From NCBI GenBank assembly GCA_902476295.1, contig CABSDC010000002.1:17493-81492 (forward strand): 64,000 nt of DNA. The letters are read 5' to 3'. The position numbers and the translations under genes were made by a program. The notes under the pieces are model-generated. The model did no database searches and had not been told where the DNA came from. It was given only the letters and a program-made list of their open reading frames with translations. Positions 35,071 through 44,366 of the stretch are shown one piece after another; within the stretch, counting starts at the first letter, position 1, and each line of letters starts with the position of its first letter. The DNA comes from SFTJ01 sp905210415 (GTDB taxonomy: Bacteria; Bacteroidota; Bacteroidia; Bacteroidales; Muribaculaceae).

Positions 35071-36915
35071 TTACTTCTCAAGATATAATTTCATCTCACA
35101 ATTTTTGCAATCCGTTTCTACACGCAAGATGTTGTTTCCTGTGCGTAGAAATAGTTTATCAGGTAATTTACTTTTGCCTGCCGACATCTTGCACGCTCCC
35201 AATTCACGGCGCAAACAATATCGTGTGTGCATCAATGGCAATTCACTGATATCTTTGCCTTCACATAATTCTATTGCTGGGGTAAAATGTTTTACACCAT
35301 GAGAACGATAAAAATCTTTTGACCTGCGATTTGCCACATTGTCGGCTGATTCAAGACAATCAGTGTAGCACAGGGCTTCGCGAATCTCTTTTTTACGCAA
35401 CTTACTGCGATAACTAATTGCTTGTGTCTCATCCAATAGCTCTATTGCCTGCCTACGAAGGCCATTTAGCACCGACGCCGGTACAAATTTCCTGGTCAAT
35501 ATCTCACAGTTATTCAGGGAGTAAATCGTGTCGCCAAGTTTACCAAGCGCCTCTGCTTGTCTAGCTCGTTGATCTGATTTGGCTTCGTTTAGCGTCTCCA
35601 CATCAATAGATGTAGTCACCTCATTGCCTCGCTCGTCCTTAACATCAAGCACCAGAGAATCGTTCACATCACGCAACGTAAAGTCAACACGAATCTTTCG
35701 TGTAGTTCGAGAAGCGTTTATTGCATCATCATATGCCTTGTCATAAGTACGAAATATCTCTGCGTTATTCGGTATAAAGACGTCCTGTAGCGTAGTAATC
35801 ACACCTCTTTGGCACTTGTTTACACGAAAACCAGCAAATTCGCTACCATTATAGAAGCTCAATCCATCACCGTTTGAGATTACCTTCCTGGTATCGATTC
35901 GTAGATTCTTATGATTTTTATACAGCAGTCGGCCCAGATATTCTCCTTGCGACTTTGGCGTCTTCATAGAAGCCATCAACACACCATTGGCAGGCTTACG
36001 TTCATCCAGGAAGTAATGCGTGAATGTGCGATTGAAACATTTCTCAAGAGCCGGACTAAAATCACAATTAGAGACGCCATTGCTGCTTCTCACATATTTA
36101 TCCGAGCAAAGTGCAAGAATTTCATCTAATTCCCTTCTAAAATAAGCCACCGAATTTCTCACGTAATTAGAATCTTTAAGTCGCCCTTCTATTTTAAACG
36201 ATGAGACACCAGCCTCAATCATCTTTTGCAATCTACCGCTTTGATTAAGATCCTTGAGCGATAGTAAATGCTTATTTTCAATCAATACATTTTTGTTCTC
36301 ATTGAGCAAATCATACGACATCCTGCACACCTGAGCACATTCTCCACGATTGGCACTGCGATGCATCATTGCTTCACTGATTTGACATCTACCGCTATAG
36401 CTTACACACAATGCCCCGTACACAAACGCTTCCAATTTTGCGTCAGTAGCATTATGGATTCTAGAAATCTCTTCTAAGGTCAATTCTCGAGCCATCACCA
36501 ACTGAGAAAAACCCACATCACTTAAAAAGCGAGCCTTTTCAGGAGTACGAAGATCGCATTGTGTGCTCGAATGAAGTGCAATAGGAGGAATATCCATACG
36601 TAGGATGCTCATATCTTGCACTATTAAGGCATCTACCCCAGCACGATACAATTCGTTAATCGTCTTTTCAACCTCCTTTAATTCCGAATCATAAACAATG
36701 GTATTAACCGTGGCATATAGCTTAGCATTAAATCTATGAGCATAATCAGCCACCTTCGCCATCTCATCAATAGTGTTGCCCGCTTGCGAGCGTGCACCAA
36801 ATTTTTGAGCGCCCATATACACCGCATCGGCACCATAATTAATAGCATCAATGGCTATCGTAGCATCCTTTGCTGGTGCTAAAAGCTCTATTTCTCGTAT
36901 TTTTGACTTCTTCAT
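35071..36915 (-). CDS. U32 family peptidase-like RNA hydroxylation protein
   Basis: A 614-residue protein of peptidase family U32. The N-terminal TIM-barrel-like domain opens ELLAPAKDATIAIDAINYGADAVYMG, includes FVYGALCVSYSGRCQISEAM and carries the Cys-containing U32 signature GECAQVCRMSYDL around residues 165-205. Long members with a C-terminal domain resemble RlhA (23S rRNA C2501 hydroxylation), and shorter ones TrhP (tRNA hydroxyuridine). The length here favours the RlhA-like group, but Bacteroidota members are not well studied. A C-terminal Cys-rich end (ETDCKNCEMKLYL) is also seen. It is last in the mscS-PHP-metA-U32 run, 8 nt after metA. Confidence 0.88.
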   Translation of the reverse strand: MKKSKIREIELLAPAKDATIAIDAINYGADAVYMGAQKFGARSQAGNTIDEMAKVADYAHRFNAKLYATVNTIVYDSELKEVEKTINELYRAGVDALIVQDMSILRMDIPPIALHSSTQCDLRTPEKARFLSDVGFSQLVMARELTLEEISRIHNATDAKLEAFVYGALCVSYSGRCQISEAMMHRSANRGECAQVCRMSYDLLNENKNVLIENKHLLSLKDLNQSGRLQKMIEAGVSSFKIEGRLKDSNYVRNSVAYFRRELDEILALCSDKYVRSSNGVSNCDFSPALEKCFNRTFTHYFLDERKPANGVLMASMKTPKSQGEYLGRLLYKNHKNLRIDTRKVISNGDGLSFYNGSEFAGFRVNKCQRGVITTLQDVFIPNNAEIFRTYDKAYDDAINASRTTRKIRVDFTLRDVNDSLVLDVKDERGNEVTTSIDVETLNEAKSDQRARQAEALGKLGDTIYSLNNCEILTRKFVPASVLNGLRRQAIELLDETQAISYRSKLRKKEIREALCYTDCLESADNVANRRSKDFYRSHGVKHFTPAIELCEGKDISELPLMHTRYCLRRELGACKMSAGKSKLPDKLFLRTGNNILRVETDCKNCEMKLYLEK

Positions 36916-36923
36916 AAGGGAAA

Positions 36924-37841
36924 TTATCGTATCGTGTTTATATCGTATGGGGTCTCTTGATAAACAAAATAGTTAAGCCAGTTTGAATACAACAAGTTGG
37001 CATGCGCTTTCCACCTCACAATGGGGGATTTGCTCGGGTCATTATCAGGATAATAATTCACCGGAACACTTGGATTCTTACCTTTTCCCAAATCGCGATG
37101 ATACTCATAATCGAGAGTGTTTGGCGAGTATTCTGAGTGGCCAGTAATATAAAACTCTCTACCCCCACGAGCCATCACCATATATATGCCGCTTTCATCA
37201 CTTTCAGCGATAATGCTTAGTTGCGGCACTTTATCTATATCCTGTTTATGCAACTCCGTAAATCTACTATGTGGCACATAAAACTCATCATCAAAGCCAC
37301 GGAATATCGGATTATTCTTATCCAATACTCTATGTTTAAAAACACCTGAAATCTTCTTTTCAATCATGTGTTTGGGCACACCATAGTGATAGTATAAACC
37401 CGCAAAAGCGGCCCAACAAATATATAAAGTAGACGTAACGTGCGATTTCGCCCAATCGAATATGTGCGTCAATTCATCCCAATACTCCACTTCGCCAAAT
37501 TCGAGTTTCTCAACTGGCGCCCCTGTTATAATTAGGCCATCATAATTCTGATTTTTCACATCGTCAAAAGTTTTATAAAACTCTTCGATATGCTCACGAG
37601 GCGTATTTTTACATTCGTGACTTGCTGTATCAATAAGATCAAGTTCGATTTGCAATGGTGTATTTGAGAGCAATCTCAGCAAATCAGTTTCTGCCATAAT
37701 CTTTAGCGGCATCAGATTTAAGATGGCAATTTTAAGCGGACGAATATCTTGATTTGATGCTCGCTTTTCATCAATGACAAAAATATTTTCGTTTTTCAAT
37801 GCTTCCACTGCAGGAAGCGTCGAAGGAACTTTTACAGGCAT
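36924..37841 (-). CDS. metA: Homoserine O-acyltransferase, MetA type
   Basis: First committed step of methionine synthesis: acylates homoserine from succinyl- or acetyl-CoA. The 305-residue protein has the canonical opening LPAVEALKNENIFVI, LNLMPLKIMAETDLLRLL near residue 50, the active-site Cys in YICWAAFAGLYYHYGV near residue 142, and the catalytic His in TGHSEYSPNTL near residue 235. Acyl-CoA preference depends on a residue near the active site that I cannot assign with certainty; many MetA proteins are actually acetyltransferases. Neighbours are a PHP phosphatase upstream (32 nt) and the U32 gene downstream. Confidence 0.94.
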   Translation of the reverse strand: MPVKVPSTLPAVEALKNENIFVIDEKRASNQDIRPLKIAILNLMPLKIMAETDLLRLLSNTPLQIELDLIDTASHECKNTPREHIEEFYKTFDDVKNQNYDGLIITGAPVEKLEFGEVEYWDELTHIFDWAKSHVTSTLYICWAAFAGLYYHYGVPKHMIEKKISGVFKHRVLDKNNPIFRGFDDEFYVPHSRFTELHKQDIDKVPQLSIIAESDESGIYMVMARGGREFYITGHSEYSPNTLDYEYHRDLGKGKNPSVPVNYYPDNDPSKSPIVRWKAHANLLYSNWLNYFVYQETPYDINTIR

Positions 37842-37873
37842 AATCAGTTTTATTTATGGGTGTAACAACTATA

Positions 37874-38698
37874 CTAAGCACCAGCCATTAGTTTGCGATA
37901 GGCCGAAATAGCCTCTTTTCTGCCTGCATTAACTAATTCCGCAAAATGTACGTCAGAACTAAATAATACAGGTGCATCATATTTAATCAGCCAATTCCAG
38001 AACCGTTTGTTTGGGAAGAACCGTTTACTATTAAGATAGGCTTTTGTATTAATCTCTATCCAATAATGATAATCCATAATTGCATCAAACACTTCTCGTA
38101 CCATATCGGTATACCACTTTTCATCTTCTATTCCAGGGCGAAATTCACTGGCATTAAATCCTATCTTGTCGAAATGTCCGATGATATCAAATCCTCCTGC
38201 TTCGATCATCTTAAGAGTTTGAGTATAGAATGAAATCACCACGCCATCAATGTCGTCATAGAAGCACTCGTGCATCTTCTCCTTGAATCTGTCTGGACTT
38301 CCATCAACATCTATAAACTCATCCGGATTAACAAACGAGGGAATAAAGTGAACTGAACTTAGCGTATAATCAAGATTTTGATTTTTGAAATAATCACTCG
38401 TTGCTCCCCAGTCATTAAGATAATCCACCTCGAATGAACGATATAGCGTGATTTTATCGCCATATACATTCTTCAATCTTTCTAATTCCGCATAATAATT
38501 TTCCACATTTGCTTGAAGTATATTGCATGGCGATTTCAATGGGACAGGCGAATGAGGGCTAAATCCCAAGTGTGTAAATCCCTTGTCTATAGCCGCTTTC
38601 ACAATATCTTCCATTGTGTCTCTGCCGTCGCAGAATTGTGTGTGTGAATGAAAATTATAAAAGTCTGTTTGCTTAATTATTCTTTCAAAATCAATCAT
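37874..38698 (-). CDS. PHP-domain phosphatase, histidinol-phosphatase-like
   Basis: A 274-residue PHP-domain protein. The metal-binding HxH is in FHSHTQFCDG near residue 16; downstream ligands appear in GFSPHSPVPL near residue 46, DYTLSSVHFIP near residue 115, IIGHFDKIGF near residue 177 and FSSDVHFAE near residue 252. The layout matches HisJ-type histidinol phosphatases, which remove phosphate from histidinol phosphate. No other his gene is nearby, so the substrate might be a different small phosphate. Gap to mscS is 15 nt. Confidence 0.88.
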   Translation of the reverse strand: MIDFERIIKQTDFYNFHSHTQFCDGRDTMEDIVKAAIDKGFTHLGFSPHSPVPLKSPCNILQANVENYYAELERLKNVYGDKITLYRSFEVDYLNDWGATSDYFKNQNLDYTLSSVHFIPSFVNPDEFIDVDGSPDRFKEKMHECFYDDIDGVVISFYTQTLKMIEAGGFDIIGHFDKIGFNASEFRPGIEDEKWYTDMVREVFDAIMDYHYWIEINTKAYLNSKRFFPNKRFWNWLIKYDAPVLFSSDVHFAELVNAGRKEAISAYRKLMAGA

Positions 38699-38713
38699 AA
38701 AAAATCACTTTCA

Positions 38714-39904
38714 TTATTTTTGACCATACGACATTGACTGATATATCTTCAAATTAAATTTTGAAGTTGCTGCAATGCAATATTCATATATCTCAGCAAC
38801 GAGGCCCTCATATTTCACAAAGTCTGTCTCTCTTAGATAGAAATATAATTCAAGCGCCATACCGAATGCCGTACTATCTAATTGTCTTACCATAAGCCAA
38901 TCATCGCTCTTAACCCTCAGATGATTGCTTAGGTAGTTTTCTATATGCTTGCGATAAAGCCACGCATTAGTGGTTTTACCAAGTACGATTTCTTTTTTTA
39001 TATTGTCACTTACCCAATCATTGCCCAACGAATTCATCATATCTGCATCAACAAAACAAATAGTAGACATATCGATGTTTAATGTCTTGCGCACTTGCCT
39101 TCCGGCATAATCACGAATACCTTTCCAGTTCTTGAAAGTTTCACTAACAAGCTTATACGGAGGAATTGTTGAAATGGAATTGTCAAAATTCCTAATCTTT
39201 ATTGTGGTAAGATTTACCTTTATCACAGTTCCATTGATGTCACGACTCTTTATTTCAATCCAATCCCCCACTTCAAGCATTTTATTAGCATTGAGTTGTA
39301 ACCCTGCCACAAAGCCAAGTATCGGATCCTGGAAGACCAAAATTAATACAGTGGCCATAGCACCCAATCCTGCCAACAACGTGGTGGGATTACGGTCGAT
39401 TGCCACAGCAATTACCACAACTGTCGCAAAGACATATATTATAACCTTTATGAATTGGACAATAGCATCAAGATAGTGATTATTTGCGTTTTCTGAATAA
39501 TCCGACTTGCTATAACGCAAAACGTTATTGAGTACTTTAGTAATTAAGTGAGCAACAAGTATAGTGATATAAATATTTATTGCTCTATTAATGATTATAT
39601 ATATGAGCGAACTCGACTCGCTTGACGTAAAACAAAGTGGGAAAAGCGCAGAAATAATAAACGCAGGAATTAAGTGCGAAAACGTATTGAACGTTTCGTC
39701 TGAAAAAAGATAGTCGTCAAACTTAAAAGGCGTCTTTAATATGATGCGCTTTATCAATGGCACTACGAGTTTTTTAAACACCAAACCTATTATTAAAGCA
39801 ACAATAATAATAAGCGCCAAATAGACATAATGACGTACGAATTGTTCACTAACATCATATCTGCCAGCTAAAGTTGCTACAATGTCTGTAAAGTATGTTG
39901 CCAT
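38714..39904 (-). CDS. MscS family mechanosensitive ion channel
   Basis: A 396-residue small-conductance mechanosensitive channel. About five hydrophobic segments precede the beta domain; the pore helix region is ATVLILVFQDPILGFVAGLQL (rich in small residues as in MscS TM3b), followed by the beta domain VGDWIEI and KVNLTTIKIRNFDNS. The C-terminal alpha-beta vestibule ends near SKFNLKIYQSM. It relieves hypo-osmotic stress in the inner membrane. First gene of the run into PHP, metA and U32; the floA terminator lies just upstream. Confidence 0.92.
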   Translation of the reverse strand: MATYFTDIVATLAGRYDVSEQFVRHYVYLALIIIVALIIGLVFKKLVVPLIKRIILKTPFKFDDYLFSDETFNTFSHLIPAFIISALFPLCFTSSESSSLIYIIINRAINIYITILVAHLITKVLNNVLRYSKSDYSENANNHYLDAIVQFIKVIIYVFATVVVIAVAIDRNPTTLLAGLGAMATVLILVFQDPILGFVAGLQLNANKMLEVGDWIEIKSRDINGTVIKVNLTTIKIRNFDNSISTIPPYKLVSETFKNWKGIRDYAGRQVRKTLNIDMSTICFVDADMMNSLGNDWVSDNIKKEIVLGKTTNAWLYRKHIENYLSNHLRVKSDDWLMVRQLDSTAFGMALELYFYLRETDFVKYEGLVAEIYEYCIAATSKFNLKIYQSMSYGQK

Positions 39905-39914
39905 TGTGTTTTAT

Positions 39915-39952
39915 TTAAAAAAGTCGGTATGAAAAAACGTGTTTTCCATACC
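39915..39952 (-). terminator. Intrinsic terminator of the floA operon
   Basis: Stem-loop with GGTATG/CATACC (39926-39931 with 39947-39952) extended inward by A-T pairs. It is followed on the minus strand by a T-run (A-rich 39915-39922). It separates floA from mscS. Confidence 0.72.
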
Positions 39953-39995
39953 AACCTTTCGACATTTCTTTTATCGTAGTTTAATCAATAAAATA

Positions 39996-40967
39996 TCATT
40001 TTGTATTCGGATTGCCACCAGCAATAGAATCACGCATGTTTGTATCAGACTCTATATTTTTAATTTTATAGTAATCCATTATACCCAAATTTCCTGCGCG
40101 GAAAGCTTCAGCTATTGATTGTGGCACTTGAGCTTCTGCTTCAATCACCTTAGCACGTGCTTCTTGAGCCTTAGCCTTCATTTCTTGCTCAAGTGCTATT
40201 GCCATTGCTCTGCGCTCCTCGGCTTTAGCTTGAGCAATATTCTTGTCGGCTTGCGCTTGATCAATCTGAAGTGTTGCTCCAATATTTTTACCTATATCTA
40301 TGTCGGCAATATCAATAGATAGGATTTCAAATGCAGTACCAGAGTCAAGACCCTTTTTAAGCACCAATTTTGATATCGAATCAGGATTTTCGAGAACTTG
40401 CTTATGGCTTTCAGAAGAGCCAATTGATGATACAATACCTTCACCAACGCGAGCCAATACAGTATCCTCACCAGCACCACCCACCAATTGGCGAATGTTT
40501 GCACGAACAGTCACGCGAGCTTTTGCTATCAACTGAATGCCATCTTTTGCTACAGCAGTAACTGGAGGAGTATCTATCACTTTAGGATTAACCGACATTT
40601 GCACCGCCTGGAAAACGTCGCGACCTGCAAGGTCAATGGCAGTTGCCATTTTAAATCCAAGATCAATATTTGCTTTTGATGCCGACACAAGGGCATGTAC
40701 TACTTTTTCAACATTACCACCTGCCAAGAAGTGAGCTTCAAGGTCGTCACGATTTACTTCGCTAAGACCAGCTTTATGCGCTTCAATCATAGCCTGAACA
40801 ATGATACGTGCTGGCACCTTACGAATTCTCATAAGGAACAATTGAATGAGCGAAATTCGCACACCCGACACTCTTGCCGAAATCCACAAGAAGAATGGCA
40901 CATAGTAGAAGAAAATACTAATCGCTACAATTGCCAAAAAAGCGACAATAAAAATTGTAAATTCCAT
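39996..40967 (-). CDS. floA: Flotillin-like protein FloA
   Basis: A 323-residue membrane-associated SPFH protein of the bacterial FloA (UPF0365) type. One N-terminal hydrophobic hairpin (IFIVAFLAIVAISIFFYYVPFFLWISA) precedes the conserved SPFH domain (GKNIGATLQIDQAQADKNIAQAKAEERR), and the Ala/Glu-rich repeat region after it drives oligomerisation. FloA organises membrane microdomains and affects fluidity and protein assembly. It follows the TPR/PD40 gene by 17 nt, shares its promoter, and is closed by the terminator at 39915-39952. Confidence 0.95.
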   Translation of the reverse strand: MEFTIFIVAFLAIVAISIFFYYVPFFLWISARVSGVRISLIQLFLMRIRKVPARIIVQAMIEAHKAGLSEVNRDDLEAHFLAGGNVEKVVHALVSASKANIDLGFKMATAIDLAGRDVFQAVQMSVNPKVIDTPPVTAVAKDGIQLIAKARVTVRANIRQLVGGAGEDTVLARVGEGIVSSIGSSESHKQVLENPDSISKLVLKKGLDSGTAFEILSIDIADIDIGKNIGATLQIDQAQADKNIAQAKAEERRAMAIALEQEMKAKAQEARAKVIEAEAQVPQSIAEAFRAGNLGIMDYYKIKNIESDTNMRDSIAGGNPNTK

Positions 40968-40984
40968 ATAATATTTAGTTTAGG

Positions 40985-42424
40985 TTAATTAATTTTTCTG
41001 CGTTCTGCCTTTATCACCGAATTTTTCAAATACATCAATTCCTCGGATTCCTTAAGCATCGACTTTTCAAGAGAAAGAATCTCTCTTTTCAAGTTTACTC
41101 TATCACGTTCACCAGAATCAGAATAGGTTTTGCGTAAAGCCTTCAACTTTTCAGCACTTTGATTGTAGTTTTTCAAAGAAGCTATATATTGTTCCAAATA
41201 TTGGCGTCCTTCAGAGCTCTTTGCATCATCTAAGCAAGTGTATACAACGCCTTTTTTCACCTCAAAGGTAAATTCCTTTTTCTTCTTGGTGGTGACATTG
41301 CCAACAGAGGCAAGTTTCTCAAAATATTCAGAGTAATCTTCGCCCTCTTTCCATGTGTCCTTTATGCTATTTACCTTAGCAAACGAGCAAATATTTTCGT
41401 CGGTACTATCATAGTTTTCTCTCACTTCGTTAGGGATAAACACATAAATTGTCACCTTGCCAGGAATCTGATTTCTATCGGTTGCCCACCAACCAATACC
41501 CGTGCTTTCATCAATCACAAGCAGATAATCATCAAATGGAGAGTTGTAAGGCATACCAACATTCAACGGCTGCAAATAGGAACCATCATCAAGGTTTTTC
41601 CTTGACATATATATATCGTATCCACCTATTGACCCGTCTCCATTGCATGCATAATACAACGTACTTCCATCAGGCATCATAAATGGATACGCAATTTCCC
41701 CATTGTTGTTTAGTATGTCGTCCGCCTTAGAATTAGGCTCCCATGTACCATCAATCAAGCGCGATGTTTCCATCAATCGTGTGACATCGGTAGAATCTTT
41801 CTCTATCCACATCATCTTTTCCGAACCTTCTGTAGAGAAAACGAATGTAGGCTCTTCAAGTTTACCATTAGGCAAGTCCTGTGTCTCGGTGAGTTTTCCG
41901 ATACTTGGAGCAATCTTATAGTGCTTAAAGAATTCTGCTTTGTCTACTACAATGCTATCAATAATTACAATTTTCTCCACATGGTCAATCATCGACTTAG
42001 CTGCACGAGTCTGAGCCATATACTCACGCACATCATCACTCACCTCCTTTTTCAATTTAGAAAGAGACTGTGTATACGTATCAATATAATCATGAGCTTC
42101 TTCAAAGCGATAGTCCTCAAAAGCCAATTTGCTTAAATACAAATTAGACTCCATAACGCTTTTACTTGCAGCAAATTCGAAATATTTTTTCGACTCCTCG
42201 TGTTGTCCTGTTTTATAGAGACATACGCCAAGCCATTGGTTGATAGAGGCATTCTTAGCATTACGAGGATTCTTGTTATATAGTTCTTTAAATGCAGGTA
42301 AAGCCTCCTCATATTTCCCTTTAATGTACAATGTTTTTGCTTCTTCAAGCGTTATAGCTGAAGCTGCAAAAACAGCAACCGATAATGATATAGTCGCAAT
42401 TATTTTTTTCGTGTCCTTAATCAT
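40985..42424 (-). CDS. Exported TPR and PD40-repeat protein
   Basis: A 479-residue protein with an N-terminal signal sequence (TIISLSVAVFAASA-type core near residues 9-23). It then has at least two tetratricopeptide-like repeats (EAKTLYIKGKYEEALPAFKELY near residue 28 and NQWLGVCLYKTGQHEESKKYFEFA near residue 62). A beta-propeller-like part around residues 210-330 shows PD40 character (AYPFMMPDGSTLYYACN, GGYDIYMSRKN). The C-terminus is a coiled coil. Such proteins are probably periplasmic scaffolds; no enzyme motif is seen. The strong promoter at 42449-42480 precedes it, and floA follows. Confidence 0.8.
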   Translation of the reverse strand: MIKDTKKIIATISLSVAVFAASAITLEEAKTLYIKGKYEEALPAFKELYNKNPRNAKNASINQWLGVCLYKTGQHEESKKYFEFAASKSVMESNLYLSKLAFEDYRFEEAHDYIDTYTQSLSKLKKEVSDDVREYMAQTRAAKSMIDHVEKIVIIDSIVVDKAEFFKHYKIAPSIGKLTETQDLPNGKLEEPTFVFSTEGSEKMMWIEKDSTDVTRLMETSRLIDGTWEPNSKADDILNNNGEIAYPFMMPDGSTLYYACNGDGSIGGYDIYMSRKNLDDGSYLQPLNVGMPYNSPFDDYLLVIDESTGIGWWATDRNQIPGKVTIYVFIPNEVRENYDSTDENICSFAKVNSIKDTWKEGEDYSEYFEKLASVGNVTTKKKKEFTFEVKKGVVYTCLDDAKSSEGRQYLEQYIASLKNYNQSAEKLKALRKTYSDSGERDRVNLKREILSLEKSMLKESEELMYLKNSVIKAERRKIN

Positions 42425-42448
42425 AACTTTTTCACTTCATTGCTTTAG

Positions 42449-42480
42449 CAAAAATAACAAATTATATTGCAATATACAAA
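42449..42480 (-). promoter_or_regulatory. Promoter of the TPR/PD40-floA operon
   Basis: On the minus strand: -33 TTTG (42477-42480), 20-nt spacer, -7 TATTTTTG (42449-42456). The -33 box nearly touches the mutL stop at 42483. The leader is about 18 nt. Confidence 0.75.
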
Positions 42481-42482
42481 CA

Positions 42483-44345
42483 TCAAAACAATTTGTTGAT
42501 TTGCCCGTTATTCATCACAGTGATTATCTTTTTCCCGTCGGGTGTATAGTTAACTTCTTGACGAGACAACAAATCTGTTACAAGCGCATCCATTTCCTCT
42601 TCAGTCAACAATCGTCCATAATTAAAGGCTCCACTTTGGGCTACCGACAAGGCGATATGTTCATATATTTTGTCTTGAAGCGAGGCTCCTCCGTTTTCAA
42701 TTGATTCAAGCAGCTGAAATATCACTTCCTTTACATTTGCTGATCCAAGGCCTTGAGGAATGCTATTAATAGACCAGTCGTTTGCACTCATTTCCGACAG
42801 GCAAAAACCAATTTTCGCCATATCCGGCTCGATTTCCACCATAAGAGCATTTTGTGCTGGAGTCAAGTTAATTATTTCAGGGAAAAGCACACGCTGCGAA
42901 ATTATGCTTTCTCCATTTTTTTGCGACATATAGTTGTCGTAAAGGATGCGGATATGAGCACGATGTTGGTCAATAAACATCAGGCCTTCCTCCACGGGAG
43001 AAACAATATATCTGCCATTCACCTGCATATACTTATGTGATGCCTTCAACAAAGGTTTTTCTACAGCAATAGATTCTGTTTCTATATTAACTCCAGGCAA
43101 AAACGAATCATCAGCATCGCTATCTTGTTCAACAGAACTTTTCTTTTTATTGAAATTGTCGTATAGCGACTCCCAATTTGAGTAAGCTTTTGCATTGTTG
43201 TCGCGATAACGGTTAGCAGATGTGGCCCCACTACCGGTATTAAACGGGTTGTAATTAGGGTCGACTCCGATAGTTGGCGCATCAACATTGGAGTCGCCAT
43301 GGAATATCGGAATTGATGGAGCATCTTCAACATCAAAATCTATTGAAGGAACGATATTAAACCTACCTAAAGCTTCTTTTACCGCGGCAGTGATTATTTG
43401 CCAAATCGGCACCTCGTTTTCAAATTTGATCTCGTTTTTCGTAGGGTGTATATTCACATCTATCGACTGTGGATCAACTGAGAAATTCAAAAAATAGTTT
43501 GGTTGAGCTTCCGATGAAATCAACTGGTCGTAGCAAGACATCACAGCCTTGTGAAAATATGGATGGCGCATATGACGTCCGTTAACAAAGAAAAATTGCA
43601 GATAATTTCTTTTTCTTGCCCCTTCTGGACGACTTATAAAACCATCAATCTTCACAAGCGAAGTGTCAACGTTGAGTGGAATGAGTTGTGCATCAAGGTT
43701 TTTTCCAAGAAGCGACGTAATTCTTGCCTTAAAACTACCGGGCAATAATTTGTAAAGCACATTATCGTTGTGAATCAACGTGAATTCCACATCTTTGTTA
43801 ACTAAAGCAAGTTTCTCAAACTCACGAATGATATTACTCAATTCCACTTGATTTGACTTCAAGAACTTCCTTCTCGCAGGCACATTGAAGAAAATATTCT
43901 TGATCATGAAATTGCTTCCTTCGGCACAAACTTCCGGTTCTTGACTTACACATTTTGAGGCAACTATTTCAATTTTTGTTCCAATTTGTTCTCCACGTTT
44001 GCATGTACGAAGTTCCACTTGAGCAATCGCGGCAATTGAAGCGAGAGCCTCACCACGGAAACCCATAGTGTGCAAATCAAACAAATCTTCAGCTTTCCTA
44101 ATTTTAGATGTACTATGTCGTTCAAACGCCAATCGGGCATCAGTTTCACTCATGCCTAATCCATTATCAACAACCTGAATCAACGTACGTCCTGCATCTT
44201 TTAGAACAATTTGTATTTCTGTGGCTCCAGCGTCAATAGCGTTTTCAACCAACTCTTTTATTACTGAAGCTGGACGTTGTATTACCTCTCCTGCAGCAAT
44301 TTGATTTGCCACCGAATCTGGCAACAGTTTTATAATATCGCTCAT
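42483..44345 (-). CDS. mutL: DNA mismatch repair protein MutL
   Basis: A 620-residue GHKL ATPase coordinating mismatch repair. N-terminal motifs are clear: IAAGEVIQRPASVIKELVENAIDAG (motif I), DNGLGMSE, RHSTSKI and TMGFRGEALASIAAI; the transducer domain follows to about residue 330 with HPTKNEIKF. A Ser/Asn-rich linker leads to the dimerisation domain from about 430. The DQHA(X2)E(X4)E endonuclease motif is altered to DQHRAHIRILYDNY at residue 459, and the other metal-site motifs are also degenerate, so the protein looks nickase-deficient. It is the last gene of the SurA-like/OstA-like/mutL run, 21 nt after OstA. Confidence 0.96.
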   Translation of the reverse strand: MSDIIKLLPDSVANQIAAGEVIQRPASVIKELVENAIDAGATEIQIVLKDAGRTLIQVVDNGLGMSETDARLAFERHSTSKIRKAEDLFDLHTMGFRGEALASIAAIAQVELRTCKRGEQIGTKIEIVASKCVSQEPEVCAEGSNFMIKNIFFNVPARRKFLKSNQVELSNIIREFEKLALVNKDVEFTLIHNDNVLYKLLPGSFKARITSLLGKNLDAQLIPLNVDTSLVKIDGFISRPEGARKRNYLQFFFVNGRHMRHPYFHKAVMSCYDQLISSEAQPNYFLNFSVDPQSIDVNIHPTKNEIKFENEVPIWQIITAAVKEALGRFNIVPSIDFDVEDAPSIPIFHGDSNVDAPTIGVDPNYNPFNTGSGATSANRYRDNNAKAYSNWESLYDNFNKKKSSVEQDSDADDSFLPGVNIETESIAVEKPLLKASHKYMQVNGRYIVSPVEEGLMFIDQHRAHIRILYDNYMSQKNGESIISQRVLFPEIINLTPAQNALMVEIEPDMAKIGFCLSEMSANDWSINSIPQGLGSANVKEVIFQLLESIENGGASLQDKIYEHIALSVAQSGAFNYGRLLTEEEMDALVTDLLSRQEVNYTPDGKKIITVMNNGQINKLF

Positions 44346-44366
44346 TGTGTAATCTTATCTTCGTTA

